In this document: one piece after another, positions 34,256 through 43,284 of the stretch
How the letters are laid out: each line of letters begins with the position of its first letter
Numbering within the stretch: position 1 is the stretch's first letter
Assembly (NCBI GenBank): GCA_041394145.1
Contig: JAWKIW010000004.1
Span: forward strand, 1 to 64,000
Direction of reading: 5' to 3'
Length of the DNA stretch: 64,000 bases
Source: JAWKIW01 sp041394145
Lineage (GTDB): Bacteria > Actinomycetota > Acidimicrobiia > Acidimicrobiales > Acidimicrobilacustridaceae
Notes under the pieces: model-generated
Told to the model about the DNA's origin: nothing
The model's input: only the letters and a program-made list of their open reading frames with translations
Databases searched by the model: none
Program-made: the position numbers and the translations under genes

Positions 34256-35942
34256 GCACACCGACACCCCATCCGAGGATGCCGCCGCGCCGACCGGCGC
34301 ACTCGCACCGCAGGTACCGCCCGGACCGCGCCAACCGGCGGCCGTCGACGTGTACGACACGACGCTGCGCGACGGCGCCCAGCTCGAGGGCATCTCGCTC
34401 ACCGTCGACGACAAGCTCCGCATCGCCGAGCAGCTCGACCACCTCGGCGTGCACTACATCGAAGGTGGCTGGCCCGGCGCCAACCCCAAGGACGTCGAGT
34501 TCTTCGAGCGGGCCCCGACCGAGCTGACGCTCTCGACGTCGACGCTGGTGGCCTTCGGCTCGACCCGGCGGGTCCTCGGCAAGGTCGACGACGACGAGAC
34601 GCTGCGGAACCTGGTCAAGGCCAACACCTCGACCGTCTGCATCGTGGGCAAGTGCTGGGACTACCACGTCACCGAGGCGCTGCGGACCACCCTCGACGAG
34701 GGCGTGGCCATGGTGGCCGACTCGGTGGAGTTCCTCCGCCACGCCGGCCTGCGGGTGATGTTCGACGCCGAGCACTTCTTCGACGGCTACCGCCGCAACC
34801 CCGAGTTCTCGCTGCGGGTGCTCGAGGCCGCCGCCACCGCCGGCGCCGAGGTGCTGGTGCTGTGCGACACCAACGGCGGTTCCCTGCCCTTCGACGTCGA
34901 GCGGATCGTCGGGGAGGTCGATTCGTACTTCGGCGGTGACGTGTCGCTCGGCATGCACGTGCACGACGACACGGGCTGCGCCGTGGCCAACACGCTCGCC
35001 GGCGTGCGGGCCGGTGCCCGCCAGGTGCAGGGCACGGTCAACGGCATCGGCGAGCGCACCGGCAACGCCAACCTGTCGACGATCATCCCCGACCTGACCC
35101 TCAAGATGGGCGTGGCCACGTTGCCCGAGGGCCACCTCGAGCGCCTCACCTCGGTCAGCCACCACATCGCCGAGCTGGTCAACGTCAACCTCGACCCCCA
35201 GGCGCCCTTCGTCGGTGCCTCGGCCTTCGCCCACAAGGCCGGGCTGCACGTCAGCGCCATCAAGCGACGCCCCGACGCCTACGAGCACGTCGACCCCGAC
35301 CTCGTCGGCAACGGCACCCGCTTCGTGGTGTCCGAGCTGGCCGGGCGCTCGACCATCGAGATCAAGGCGGGCGAGCTCGGCCTCGACCTCGACGGCCCCG
35401 CCCTCAACGACGTCGTCGGACGGCTCAAGGACCTCGAGCACGAGGGCTACCACTTCGAGGCCGCGGACGGCTCGCTCGAGCTGCTGATGCGCGAGGCCAC
35501 CGGGTGGCGCCAGTCCTTCTTCACCCTCGAGTCGTTCCGAGTCATCGTTGACCACCGCCCCGGGCGATCGGCGGAGGGCGACGCCGCGTCCGACGTCGTC
35601 ACCGAGGCCACCATCAAGGTCGTGGTCGACGGCGAGCGCATCATCGCCACCGCCGAGGGCAACGGCCCGGTCAACGCCCTCGACGCTGCCCTGCGCATGG
35701 CCGTCGGCCAGCGCTACCCGGCGCTCGACAAGCTCCACCTGATCGACTTCAAGGTCCGGGTCCTCGACACGTCGAAGGCCACCGGGGCCGTCACCCGCGT
35801 GCTGATCGACTCGACCAACGGCACCGAGTCGTGGTCGACCATCGGCGTGTCCGAGAACATCATCGAGGCGTCGTGGGAGGCCCTGCTCGACTCGCTGGTG
35901 TACGGCCTGCTGCACACCGAGGCGCCCGACCAGGAGGACTGA
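34248..35942 (+). CDS. cimA: (R)-citramalate synthase
   Basis: 564 residues, the long bacterial CimA class. The TIM barrel shows VDVYDTTLRDGAQLEGISLT, HYIEGGWPGANPKDVEFFER (the GGWPG signature that separates CimA from LeuA), VLCDTNGGSLPFD and LGMHVHDDTGCAVANTLAG with metal-binding HxH. The C-terminal ~150 residues are the regulatory LeuA dimer domain. It joins pyruvate and acetyl-CoA to citramalate, giving a threonine-independent route to 2-oxobutyrate; LeuCD and LeuB in this window can perform the next steps. Overlaps ilvE by 8 nt. Confidence 0.9.
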   Translation: MSEHTDTPSEDAAAPTGALAPQVPPGPRQPAAVDVYDTTLRDGAQLEGISLTVDDKLRIAEQLDHLGVHYIEGGWPGANPKDVEFFERAPTELTLSTSTLVAFGSTRRVLGKVDDDETLRNLVKANTSTVCIVGKCWDYHVTEALRTTLDEGVAMVADSVEFLRHAGLRVMFDAEHFFDGYRRNPEFSLRVLEAAATAGAEVLVLCDTNGGSLPFDVERIVGEVDSYFGGDVSLGMHVHDDTGCAVANTLAGVRAGARQVQGTVNGIGERTGNANLSTIIPDLTLKMGVATLPEGHLERLTSVSHHIAELVNVNLDPQAPFVGASAFAHKAGLHVSAIKRRPDAYEHVDPDLVGNGTRFVVSELAGRSTIEIKAGELGLDLDGPALNDVVGRLKDLEHEGYHFEAADGSLELLMREATGWRQSFFTLESFRVIVDHRPGRSAEGDAASDVVTEATIKVVVDGERIIATAEGNGPVNALDAALRMAVGQRYPALDKLHLIDFKVRVLDTSKATGAVTRVLIDSTNGTESWSTIGVSENIIEASWEALLDSLVYGLLHTEAPDQED

Positions 35943-35967
35943 CGGTCCTGGAAGCCGGCATCGGCGA

Positions 35968-37071
35968 GTGACGCGCAACGCACCGATGGACGCTCCGGCC
36001 ATCGGGTTGGCCGACGTGGAGGCCGCCGCGGTCCGGCTTGCCGGCCAGGTGGTGCGCACGCCCCTGGTGCGCCTGCCCGGTGGGCGTCGGGGTCCGCAGC
36101 GCCGGGACCGGTCAGTGGTCGCGGACGAGGCCCCCGGTGGGCTGCGAGGTGCGTCGGCTGGTCCGTCGGATGCTCGGGGTGCTCCCTCGGGCGCCGGGCA
36201 CCTGTGGCTGAAGGCGGAGAGCCTCCAGGAGGTCGGCAGCTTCAAGGCCCGGGGTGCCCTCAACCGGCTCCTCACCCTGGTCGAGTCGCGTGGGGGCGAG
36301 CGACCGCCCGGCGTCGTCGCCCACTCGTCGGGCAACCACGCCCAGGCCGTGGCCTGGGCGGCGAGGCAGCTGGGCATCGTCGCGACCGTGGTCATGCCCG
36401 ACGATGCGCCGCCTCGCAAGCGCGCCGCCACCGAGGCGTGGGGCGCCGAGGTGGTCGTGGTCGGCCCCGACTCGGCCGAGCGGGCCGAGCGGTGTGCCGC
36501 GCTCGCCGACGAGCGGGGTTGGCCGGTGGTCGAGCCCTACGACGACCCGGCGGTGATGGCCGGTGCCGGCACCGTCGGCCTGGAGATCCTCGACGACCTG
36601 GCCGAGGTGGACGCGGTGCTCGTCCCCGTCAGCGGCGGAGGCCTGCTCTCGGGCGTGACGGCGGCCGTGAAGGCACGGCGACCGGACGTCACCGTGATCG
36701 GGGTGCAACCGGCCCTGGCCGACCACGCCCGCCGCTCGCTCGACGCCCACGAACGGCTCGCCATCCCCGCCGAGCAGGCGTCGAGCACCATCGCCGACGG
36801 GCTACGGGTCCGCCGGCTCGGTGCCCACCCGTGGTCGGTGATCCGCGGCCTGGTCGACCGCGTCGTGACGGTGTCCGACGACGAGATCCTCGTCGCCGTG
36901 GGCCTCATCGCTCGCGACGCCCGCCTGGTGGCCGAGCCCTCCGGTGCCGTCACGACCGCGGCCTGGTGGTTCCACCGGGACGAGCTCGGCCTGCCAGACG
37001 ACGCGGTCGTCGTCGCCGTGATGTCCGGGGGCAACGTCGAACCGAAGCTCCTGGCGACGACGCTGCGTTGA
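35968..37071 (+). CDS. ilvA: Threonine/serine dehydratase-like PLP enzyme with N-terminal insertion
   Basis: 367 residues, fold type II. PLP Lys93 is in VGSFKARGALNRLL; the substrate loop is AHSSGNHAQAVAWAARQLG, the phosphate loop VPVSGGGLLSGVTAAVKA. It lacks the C-terminal ACT-like domain of biosynthetic IlvA, so it is of the catabolic/short type or a serine racemase relative. Between TPLVRLP and HLWLKAESL a ~40-residue Arg/Gly/Pro/Ala-rich insertion replaces the usual short linker. It begins 25 nt after cimA and would make 2-oxobutyrate from threonine, a second route alongside CimA. Confidence 0.8.
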   Translation: MTRNAPMDAPAIGLADVEAAAVRLAGQVVRTPLVRLPGGRRGPQRRDRSVVADEAPGGLRGASAGPSDARGAPSGAGHLWLKAESLQEVGSFKARGALNRLLTLVESRGGERPPGVVAHSSGNHAQAVAWAARQLGIVATVVMPDDAPPRKRAATEAWGAEVVVVGPDSAERAERCAALADERGWPVVEPYDDPAVMAGAGTVGLEILDDLAEVDAVLVPVSGGGLLSGVTAAVKARRPDVTVIGVQPALADHARRSLDAHERLAIPAEQASSTIADGLRVRRLGAHPWSVIRGLVDRVVTVSDDEILVAVGLIARDARLVAEPSGAVTTAAWWFHRDELGLPDDAVVVAVMSGGNVEPKLLATTLR

Positions 37072-37111
37072 TGGAGTCGGCGAGTGGGTCTGCTCGGCCT
37101 CGCTCGCCGGT

Positions 37112-38422
37112 TCAGCCGGTGTCGGGGGTGTCGGGCGTGTCGGGGGTGGGTCCCCGGCGCTGTCGGCCGTGGCGTTGGCCCCAGAAGGCGTGGCCGCGTG
37201 GGCTGGTGAACCACGTCCAGCCATCGGCGGTCAGCTGCAGCGTCCAGCCGGCGCCGTGGGCGACGCGGCGGTGGTGGCGGCGGCACAGGCCGCACAGCTG
37301 GTCGGTGTCGGTGCGGCCGCCGTGGTCGAACGGGTTGACGTGGTGGGCGTCGAGCCAGGCGACGGGGGCGTCACAGCCCGGGAACGCGCAGCCGCCGTCG
37401 CGCACGGCGATCGCCCGGCGCTGGGCAGCGGTGGCGAAGCGGACGGCGCGGCCGTGGTCGAGGGGCACGCCGAGGGCGTCGACCACCACCGGGTACCAGT
37501 CGGCGTCGCAGACCAGGTGTCGGTGGCTCGCGTCCTGGAGGAGGACGGCGCCGTCGGGGTGGCGACCTCGGCGAGGTCGTCGGCGTGGGTGACCAGCACG
37601 ATCTCCGGGCGGGGCGGGCGGGTGTCGGTGAGCGGTCGGCGCGGCCGCGTCGGCACAGCTCGACCAGGGCGCGGCGCGCAGCACCGACCGCGACGGGATC
37701 TCCAGCTCGGGGCAGGCGTCGTGGTCGGCGCAGGCGGCTCGGAACAGCTCGTCGGCGACGGCTTCGATCGCCTCCTGCACGACGGCGGCGTCCTCGCCCG
37801 GGACACCGGACAGGGTGGCTGCTCCGTCGAGGATCGGCGAGATGTGCAACGTGGTCCGCGGATCGTCACCGGCGGGATCGTGGCCGCCGTCGGCGTCGAT
37901 CGTGGCGACGATGCCCGACAGCTCCCGTCGCCACCGTTCGAACACGGTGGCCTCGGCCAGTGCCACCAACCCGTCCTGCAGGTCGGTCACGTCGTCGAGG
38001 ATCCGGGGGTTGGCGGCGTCGACGATCGCCTTGGCGTGGTCCCACGACACCCGGCCCACCTCCACGGCGTCGGCCACCCCGTCGAAGCGATCCACCAGCG
38101 CGGCGCCCACCCGGACGCGGGCCTTGGCGACGTGGGCCGGCAGCAGCGCCTCGCGGGCCAGCCAGCGGTGGGTCACCAGGCCGTGATCCCGCACCGTCGC
38201 CTCCCGCCGCTCCAGCTCGGCCAGGCGGCGAGCCTCGGCCACGTCGACCAGCCGGCGCAGCGCCTCACAGGCCAGCACCTCGGCCTGGAGATCGTCATCG
38301 GACACCGCAGTGGTGTCGTCGAGCTCTTCGACCCCGTCGGTCAGCGCCGACCGCACCAACGACACCACCCAGTCGAGACCCACTCGCTCGATCGGCAGCG
38401 GACGCTCCAACACCTCGACCAT
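37112..38422 (-). CDS. DUF222 / HNH endonuclease family protein (13E12-like)
   Basis: 436 residues. The N-terminal ~230 residues are the DUF222 helical domain (LACEALRRLVDVAEARRLAE, VSWDHAKAIVDAANPRI). The C-terminal HNH motif is GGCAFPGCDAPVAWLDAHHV, then LCGLCRRHHRRVAHGAGW, with four Cys and the His-His pair. Between 37,550 and 37,700 the sequence reads low-complexity in this frame, while another frame gives sensible protein (VLVTHADDLAEV), so two compensating indels are likely. The C-terminus is a PDT tandem repeat. Such genes are multicopy in actinobacteria and often mobile; function unproven. Confidence 0.85.
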   Translation of the reverse strand: MVEVLERPLPIERVGLDWVVSLVRSALTDGVEELDDTTAVSDDDLQAEVLACEALRRLVDVAEARRLAELERREATVRDHGLVTHRWLAREALLPAHVAKARVRVGAALVDRFDGVADAVEVGRVSWDHAKAIVDAANPRILDDVTDLQDGLVALAEATVFERWRRELSGIVATIDADGGHDPAGDDPRTTLHISPILDGAATLSGVPGEDAAVVQEAIEAVADELFRAACADHDACPELEIPSRSVLRAAPWSSCADAAAPTAHRHPPAPPGDRAGHPRRRPRRGRHPDGAVLLQDASHRHLVCDADWYPVVVDALGVPLDHGRAVRFATAAQRRAIAVRDGGCAFPGCDAPVAWLDAHHVNPFDHGGRTDTDQLCGLCRRHHRRVAHGAGWTLQLTADGWTWFTSPRGHAFWGQRHGRQRRGPTPDTPDTPDTG

Positions 38423-38563
38423 GTCCCCATCATGACGAGGGGGTGTGACAGCGAAGTGCCGCGGGCCCCGGACCTCCGCCCTCCAGCCGCACGAGGGATC
38501 CGGGCGCTCTGGGCCAGAGGCGCCAGCCGGGCGAGTGACCCACCGAGCGGGCGATGACGCGGC

Positions 38564-39952
38564 TCAGACCGGCGTGGCCGGCGCGACGAGGGGCCAGGGG
38601 CGCTCGCGCTCGACCAGCAGGGCCAGGTCGAGGAGCCAGTCCTCGTGGAAGTGCGGCGCCATCACCTGCATGCCCACCGGCAGCCCGTCGACGGTGCCGA
38701 TGGGGATCGAGATGGACGGGTTGCCGTAGAAGTTGGCCGGGATGGTGAGGCGGCCCTGGTTGGCGAGGCCGACCTCCTCGCCGTCGATGGTGGTCGGGAT
38801 GCGGCCGTCAGCAGCGAAGGCGACGTCGGGGTTGGTGGCCGAGATCACCAGGTCGACCTCGTCGAACAGCGCGGCCATGCGCTCGTTGTTCTCCGTGCGC
38901 ATCCGCTCGATGCGGGCTGCGGCCTGCACGTCGAAGTGCTCGTCGGCGAGCTGCAGGCCGAAGCGGATGGCGGGGGTGAGGTCGTCGGCGCACGCCGGCC
39001 AGCGGTCGCCCAGCTCCTTGCGGATGCCGACCATGCCGCCCAGCGCCCATTCGAAGGAGCCCTCGGGAGCGATGACCTCGACGTCTCGTCGGTCCAGACC
39101 GGCGTCGGCGATCAGCAGCTCGGCGTGCTCGGCGACCAGGGCGGCCACGTCGCGCCGCACGGTGGCAGCCCCCAGGTCGACGCTCACCGCCACCCGCAGG
39201 CCACGCAGGTCGCGGGTGCCGAGCTCTCGCTCCCAGCCGTCGACCTTGGGCAGGCTGAACGGGTCGCGAGGATCGAAGCCGCTCGTGACGTCGAGGTACC
39301 GGGCGATGTCGCGCACCGAACGGGTCAGGCACCCCGACACCGCGGTGAGGTTGCCCATCGCCATGTGCGGTCCCTTCGGGATCCGCCCGTAGGTGCACTT
39401 GAGGCCGGGCAGCCCGCAGAAGGCGGCGGGGATGCGGATCGAGCCGCCGCCGTCGCCGCCGGTGGCGACCGTGCAGATCCGTCCGGCCACCGCCGCCGCC
39501 GCCCCGCCGGAGGAGCCGCCCGGGGTGCGCTCGACGTCCCAGGGGTTGCCGGTGGCGCCGTGCAGCTTGGTGCGGGTCTGGTTCAGCCCGGCGAACTCCG
39601 ACATCGTCGTCTGCCCGAAGAGCACCCCGCCGGCGTCCCGCAGGCGCGACACCATGGTGGCGTCGTGGGCGTGGGTCTCGCCGTACAGCGGGATCGACGC
39701 TTCGTTGGCCGGCCACCCGGCGACCCGGGTGCCGAGCTTGACGGCCAGCGGCACGCCGCCGAAGGGCAAGGACACGTCGGCCCGGGCCGCGGCGTCGCGG
39801 GCGGCATCGGCGTCGAGGTGGCAGAAGGCGTTCAGCGACGAGGCGTGCACCGACTCGAGCACGGCGTCGAGCTCCTCGACGGGGGAGCGCTCGCCGGCCC
39901 GGAACGCGTCGACCAACGAGACGGTGTCACCTGCCCACGGGAGATCGGCCAT
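38564..39952 (-). CDS. Amidase signature family protein
   Basis: 462 residues. The Ser-cisSer-Lys triad is visible: Lys in FGGVPLAVKLGTRVAG, cis-Ser in ERTPGGSSGGAAAAVAG, nucleophile Ser in ATGGDGGGSIRIPAAFCG. The C-terminus PANFYGNPSISIPIGTVDGL is typical. It hydrolyses an amide of unknown identity. GatB/GatC are absent here and the spacing of motifs is of the general amidase type, so a GatA role is not indicated. AACGTA on the plus strand gives TACGTT eight nt before the ATG. Confidence 0.9.
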   Translation of the reverse strand: MADLPWAGDTVSLVDAFRAGERSPVEELDAVLESVHASSLNAFCHLDADAARDAAARADVSLPFGGVPLAVKLGTRVAGWPANEASIPLYGETHAHDATMVSRLRDAGGVLFGQTTMSEFAGLNQTRTKLHGATGNPWDVERTPGGSSGGAAAAVAGRICTVATGGDGGGSIRIPAAFCGLPGLKCTYGRIPKGPHMAMGNLTAVSGCLTRSVRDIARYLDVTSGFDPRDPFSLPKVDGWERELGTRDLRGLRVAVSVDLGAATVRRDVAALVAEHAELLIADAGLDRRDVEVIAPEGSFEWALGGMVGIRKELGDRWPACADDLTPAIRFGLQLADEHFDVQAAARIERMRTENNERMAALFDEVDLVISATNPDVAFAADGRIPTTIDGEEVGLANQGRLTIPANFYGNPSISIPIGTVDGLPVGMQVMAPHFHEDWLLDLALLVERERPWPLVAPATPV

Positions 39953-39960
39953 GGCGGGCC

Positions 39961-39966
39961 AACGTA
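39961..39966 (-). promoter_or_regulatory. -10 element of leaderless amidase gene
   Basis: TACGTT (minus strand) ends eight nt before the ATG at 39952. Confidence 0.45.
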
Positions 39967-40051
39967 GCCGGACCGCGCCGCCCCCACCCCCGCCCCAGCG
40001 GCTTCGAGCGCCGCGGGTGCCGAGGATGCGGTCGCCTCCGCAGGCGCCGCG

Positions 40052-40057
40052 TAGTCT
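40052..40057 (+). promoter_or_regulatory. -10 element of leaderless gene at 40065
   Basis: TAGTCT ends 7 nt before the ATG at 40065. Confidence 0.5.
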
Positions 40058-40064
40058 GGCGGCG

Positions 40065-40682
40065 ATGGCCGCGCCCGAGTACGTGCCCCGCCCTGCCGAC
40101 GAGAAGCCCCGCCTCTACGAGTCCCCGCCCTGGAGTGGCGACTCGTGGGTCAACGACCGACCGGGTGACTTCACCGGCCGTCAGCCCCTCGGCCCCCGGC
40201 TCGGCTACCCCGGTCCCGACCAGGGCTACGTGCTGAAGCTGGTGCGATCGTTCCAGGACAAGGTGCACCTGCATCCCGGCGAGCGGTGGGAGGACGTCGA
40301 GGCCGGTTGCTGCGCCGTGGCGCTCAAGCGGGCCTCGCTGTTCGGTCGGGCTCCCGTCGTGCACGACCTGTCGGTGGCCTTCGGTGTGTGGGGGTTCCTC
40401 AACGAATCACCCGATCCCGACCTCGTCCGCACCCGTCGTCCCATCTTCGAGGAGTGCTCGGCGCTGCACCACTACATGCAGCTGCGACGGGTCGCCGACC
40501 TCGTGCCGGTGTCGGTGCTGCAGATGCCCCACACCCAGGTGCTGCAGATCGCCTCGACCCCGGGCGGGTGGAAGCAGTTCTTCAAGCGCCGGGGCGACAG
40601 CCCGTCGTCCACCCAGGCCGCGCCGGCGGCTGCGGCGGCGCTCGCCGAACGGGCCCGCCGCGCCATCGAAGCCGAGTCCTGA
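40065..40682 (+). CDS. Conserved hypothetical protein, 205 residues
   Basis: I do not recognise a named family. The N-terminus is rich in Pro and aromatic residues (RLYESPPWSGDSWVNDRPGD, LGYPGPDQGYVLKLVRSF); the middle is hydrophobic but without a clear membrane helix (VVHDLSVAFGVWGFLNESPD), followed by HHYMQLRRVADLVPVSVLQM. The C-terminus is a Ser/Ala-rich tail. No signal peptide. Codon use matches the housekeeping neighbours and the leaderless -10 supports expression. It is convergent with the L,D-transpeptidase. Confidence 0.75.
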   Translation: MAAPEYVPRPADEKPRLYESPPWSGDSWVNDRPGDFTGRQPLGPRLGYPGPDQGYVLKLVRSFQDKVHLHPGERWEDVEAGCCAVALKRASLFGRAPVVHDLSVAFGVWGFLNESPDPDLVRTRRPIFEECSALHHYMQLRRVADLVPVSVLQMPHTQVLQIASTPGGWKQFFKRRGDSPSSTQAAPAAAAALAERARRAIEAES

Positions 40683-40800
40683 AGCGCTGGCCGCGGCGGC
40701 GCCGGCGAGGCGATGACGGCGGTGACGGCGTCGGGTCGTCGGGTCGTCGGGCTCCGATCGGCGAGCATCGGCGGCAAGGGCGCCGGGGTGGCGCGCCCGG

Positions 40801-41755
40801 TCACGGCACGATGTCGACGGGGGTGCCGGCTGGCAGCGTGTTGGCCAGCAGCGTCACGACGTCGTTCGGCATCCGCACGCAGCCGTTGGACGCCTTGGTC
40901 CCGATCAGGCCGGGCTGGTTGGTGCCGTGGAAGGCGACCACCGGCAGCCCGCCATCGAAGAGGTCGAGCCACTCGCTGTACCCGTTGGTGGACAGCACCC
41001 AGGGCCCGTACGCGCCACCGGCGTTCTTATGCTTGATAGACTCGTTGAGGAAGTAGCGCCCGACCGGGGTCTGGGTCCGGTCGGTGCCGATGACGACGTT
41101 GGTCGTCGTCAGGACGTCGTTGCCGTTGTAGACGGTGAGCCGGAAGGCGGAGAGGTCGAGCTCCATCCGGTACTGGGTGGTGGTCACGGTGACGTCGGCG
41201 GCCCTGATCCACCCTTCCTGGTGGTTCGGGCGGGCCGAGATCTGGACCTTGAGCCAGTCGCCGTCACGGCCGGTCACGGCGAACACGAGCGGGTTCCCGA
41301 ACGACGTGGGGTTCGAGTAGGCCCAGCCGTTCGCCGTCTTCTCGACGTAGGGGCGGTGTTCAGCCCGACCCGGGGATGGGCTCGTGCTGGGGAGGTGTGG
41401 CCGTGTAGGCCTGGCCGACGGCGGCGAGCGAGGCCTGGGCCGGGCTCCCGTCGGCCCCCGCCGGACGAGCGCTGCCCGGTCGCAGGGCGAAGACCTCGAC
41501 CCGGCCCACCTTGGCCGTGGCGATGTCGAAGGTGGGCGCCGGTCCCTGCGCCGAGGTCGGCGGCGCGTCCGGGGCGGCCGGGGCGGTCGTCGTCGTGGAG
41601 GTGCTCGTCGTCGACGGGGGAGCCGTCGTGTCGGTGACGAGCTGACCAGAAGCGAGGCGGTACCCGCTGCCGGCGTCGTCGCTGCGCGAGCACCCGGTTG
41701 CGACGGCTGCGAGGACCAGGATCGCGGCGAGCAGGAGGCGGATCCGGCGGGACAT
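40801..41755 (-). CDS. L,D-transpeptidase lipoprotein (frameshift near 41,360)
   Basis: About 317 residues when joined. The N-terminus is a lipoprotein signal, LLAAILVLAAVATGC, followed by a Thr/Ser/Pro-rich linker. After a frame change comes an SH3-like segment (VFAVTGRDGDWLKVQISARP) and the YkuD domain: ELDLSAFRLTVYNGND, GTDRTQTPVGRYFLNES, and the catalytic motif HGTNQPGLIGTKASNGCVRM (HGT ... S-x-GCVR). It crosslinks peptidoglycan 3-3 or attaches proteins outside the membrane. The frame change is in C/G runs around 41,355-41,375 and is probably two sequencing indels. Confidence 0.82.
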
Positions 41756-41822
41756 CAGCCGGCCAATCTACCGGTCGGTCGGCCTCGCGGGGCAGCGCGC
41801 CGTTGGGCGAGGTGGCCCCCGG

Positions 41823-41828
41823 TACGAT
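41823..41828 (+). promoter_or_regulatory. -10 element of leaderless gltX
   Basis: TACGAT ends 7 nt before the GTG at 41836 and settles the gltX start against the longer in-frame extension to 41698. Confidence 0.6.
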
Positions 41829-41835
41829 CGGCCGG

Positions 41836-43266
41836 GTGACCAGCGCCGTCCCCTCCGGCTCCGACGTCCGTGTCCGCTTCGCCCCGGCCCCCACCGGCTA
41901 CCTGCACCTCGGCGGCGCCCGGACCGCGCTGTTCAACTGGCTCTTCGCCCGTCAGCAGGGCGGCGAGCTCGTGCTGCGCATCGAGGACACCGATGCCGAG
42001 CGCTCCCGCTTCGAGCTCATCGAGGTCATCTACCGGGCGCTGGAGTGGCTCGGCATCGACTGGGACGGCGAGCCCGTCCACCAGTCCGACCGATCGGAGC
42101 TGTACCGGGCGGCCGCCGACACGCTGCTGGCGTCGGGCCACGCCTACTGGTGCGACTGCACCCCCGACGACGTGAAGGCCCGAGCCGAGGCCCGGGGCGG
42201 CAAGCCCGGCTACGACGGCCACTGCCGCGACCGCGCGCTGGGCCCGGGCCCGGGACGGGTCGTGCGGTTCCGCACGCCCGACGACGGCGAGACGGCCTTC
42301 GACGACCTGGTGCGAGGCCCCATCACCTTCGCCAACGCCGAGCTCGAGGACTTCGTCATCGTGCGCTCCAACGGCGTGCCCATGTTCCTCGTGGCCAATG
42401 CCGTCGACGACCCCGAGATGGGCATCACCCACATCGTGCGGGGTGAGGACCTCATCAACACCACGCCCAAGGTGCTGCTGCTGCGCGAGGCGCTCGGGGT
42501 CGACACCTCGGCCGTCTACGCGCACCTGCCCCTGATCGTGAACGAGAAGCGCCAGAAGCTGTCGAAGCGTCGCGACGACGTGTCGATGGGCGACTACATC
42601 GAGCGCGGCTACCTGCCCGAGGCCATGCGCAACTACCTCGCCCTGCTCGGCTGGGGTCCACCCGACGGCGTCGAGATCCGGCCCATCGCCGAGATCATCG
42701 AGCTGTTCCGACTGGAGGACGTGGGCAAGTCGTCGGCGTTCTTCGACCTCAAGAAGCTGGCGTCGTTCAACGGCCACTACATCCGGGAGCTGCCGGCCAC
42801 CGAGTTCGTCGAGCGGTCGACGCACTGGCTCTTCGACAAGGCGCCGTGGCCGGCCGAGCGCTTCCACGCCGCCACCTTCGAGCGGCTGGCGCCGCTCGTG
42901 CAGGAGCGGGTCGAGCTGCTGTCGGAGGTCCCCGGCTACGTCGACTTCGTGTTCCTGGCCGACCCCGTCATCGACGACGACTCGTGGGCGAAGGCCATGG
43001 GCAAGAGCCCCGACAACGCGCGAGCCCAGCTCGACGCGGTGCTCGAGGCCTACGAGACGGCGACGTGGGAGGCCGAACCGCTCATGGCGGTGATCGCCGA
43101 GTCGGGTGCACGCCTCGGCCTGCCCAAGAAGCAGTGGCAGGCGCCGGTGCGGGTGGCGGTCACGGGGCGAACCGTGGGCCCACCCCTGGGCGAGGCGCTG
43201 GAGGTGCTCGGACGCGACGAGGTCCTGCGTCGCCTGCGCGCCGCGCGCGAGCGCCTCGCCGCATGA
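41836..43266 (+). CDS. gltX: Glutamyl-tRNA synthetase
   Basis: 476 residues. HIGH-type motif in RFAPAPTGYLHLGGARTALF; KMSKS-type motif in VNEKRQKLSKRRDDVSMGDY; zinc-region remnant AYWCDCTPDDVKARAEARGG. The anticodon-binding helical bundle follows. Actinobacteria use a nondiscriminating GluRS with GatCAB to make Gln-tRNA. Divergent from the L,D-transpeptidase; 18 nt before the YdcF-like gene, so the two may share a transcript. Confidence 0.95.
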   Translation: MTSAVPSGSDVRVRFAPAPTGYLHLGGARTALFNWLFARQQGGELVLRIEDTDAERSRFELIEVIYRALEWLGIDWDGEPVHQSDRSELYRAAADTLLASGHAYWCDCTPDDVKARAEARGGKPGYDGHCRDRALGPGPGRVVRFRTPDDGETAFDDLVRGPITFANAELEDFVIVRSNGVPMFLVANAVDDPEMGITHIVRGEDLINTTPKVLLLREALGVDTSAVYAHLPLIVNEKRQKLSKRRDDVSMGDYIERGYLPEAMRNYLALLGWGPPDGVEIRPIAEIIELFRLEDVGKSSAFFDLKKLASFNGHYIRELPATEFVERSTHWLFDKAPWPAERFHAATFERLAPLVQERVELLSEVPGYVDFVFLADPVIDDDSWAKAMGKSPDNARAQLDAVLEAYETATWEAEPLMAVIAESGARLGLPKKQWQAPVRVAVTGRTVGPPLGEALEVLGRDEVLRRLRAARERLAA

Positions 43267-43284
43267 GGCGGCGGTGATCCGCCG

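Noticed and set aside
37112..37150. Noncoding tandem repeat downstream of ilvA
   Set aside because: It encodes the PDTPDTPDT tail of the DUF222-HNH protein in frame.
38564..39952. GatA subunit of GatCAB beside gltX and tRNA-Gln
   Set aside because: No gatB or gatC nearby and the gene is 1.9 kb away on the other strand; the sequence is of the general amidase type.
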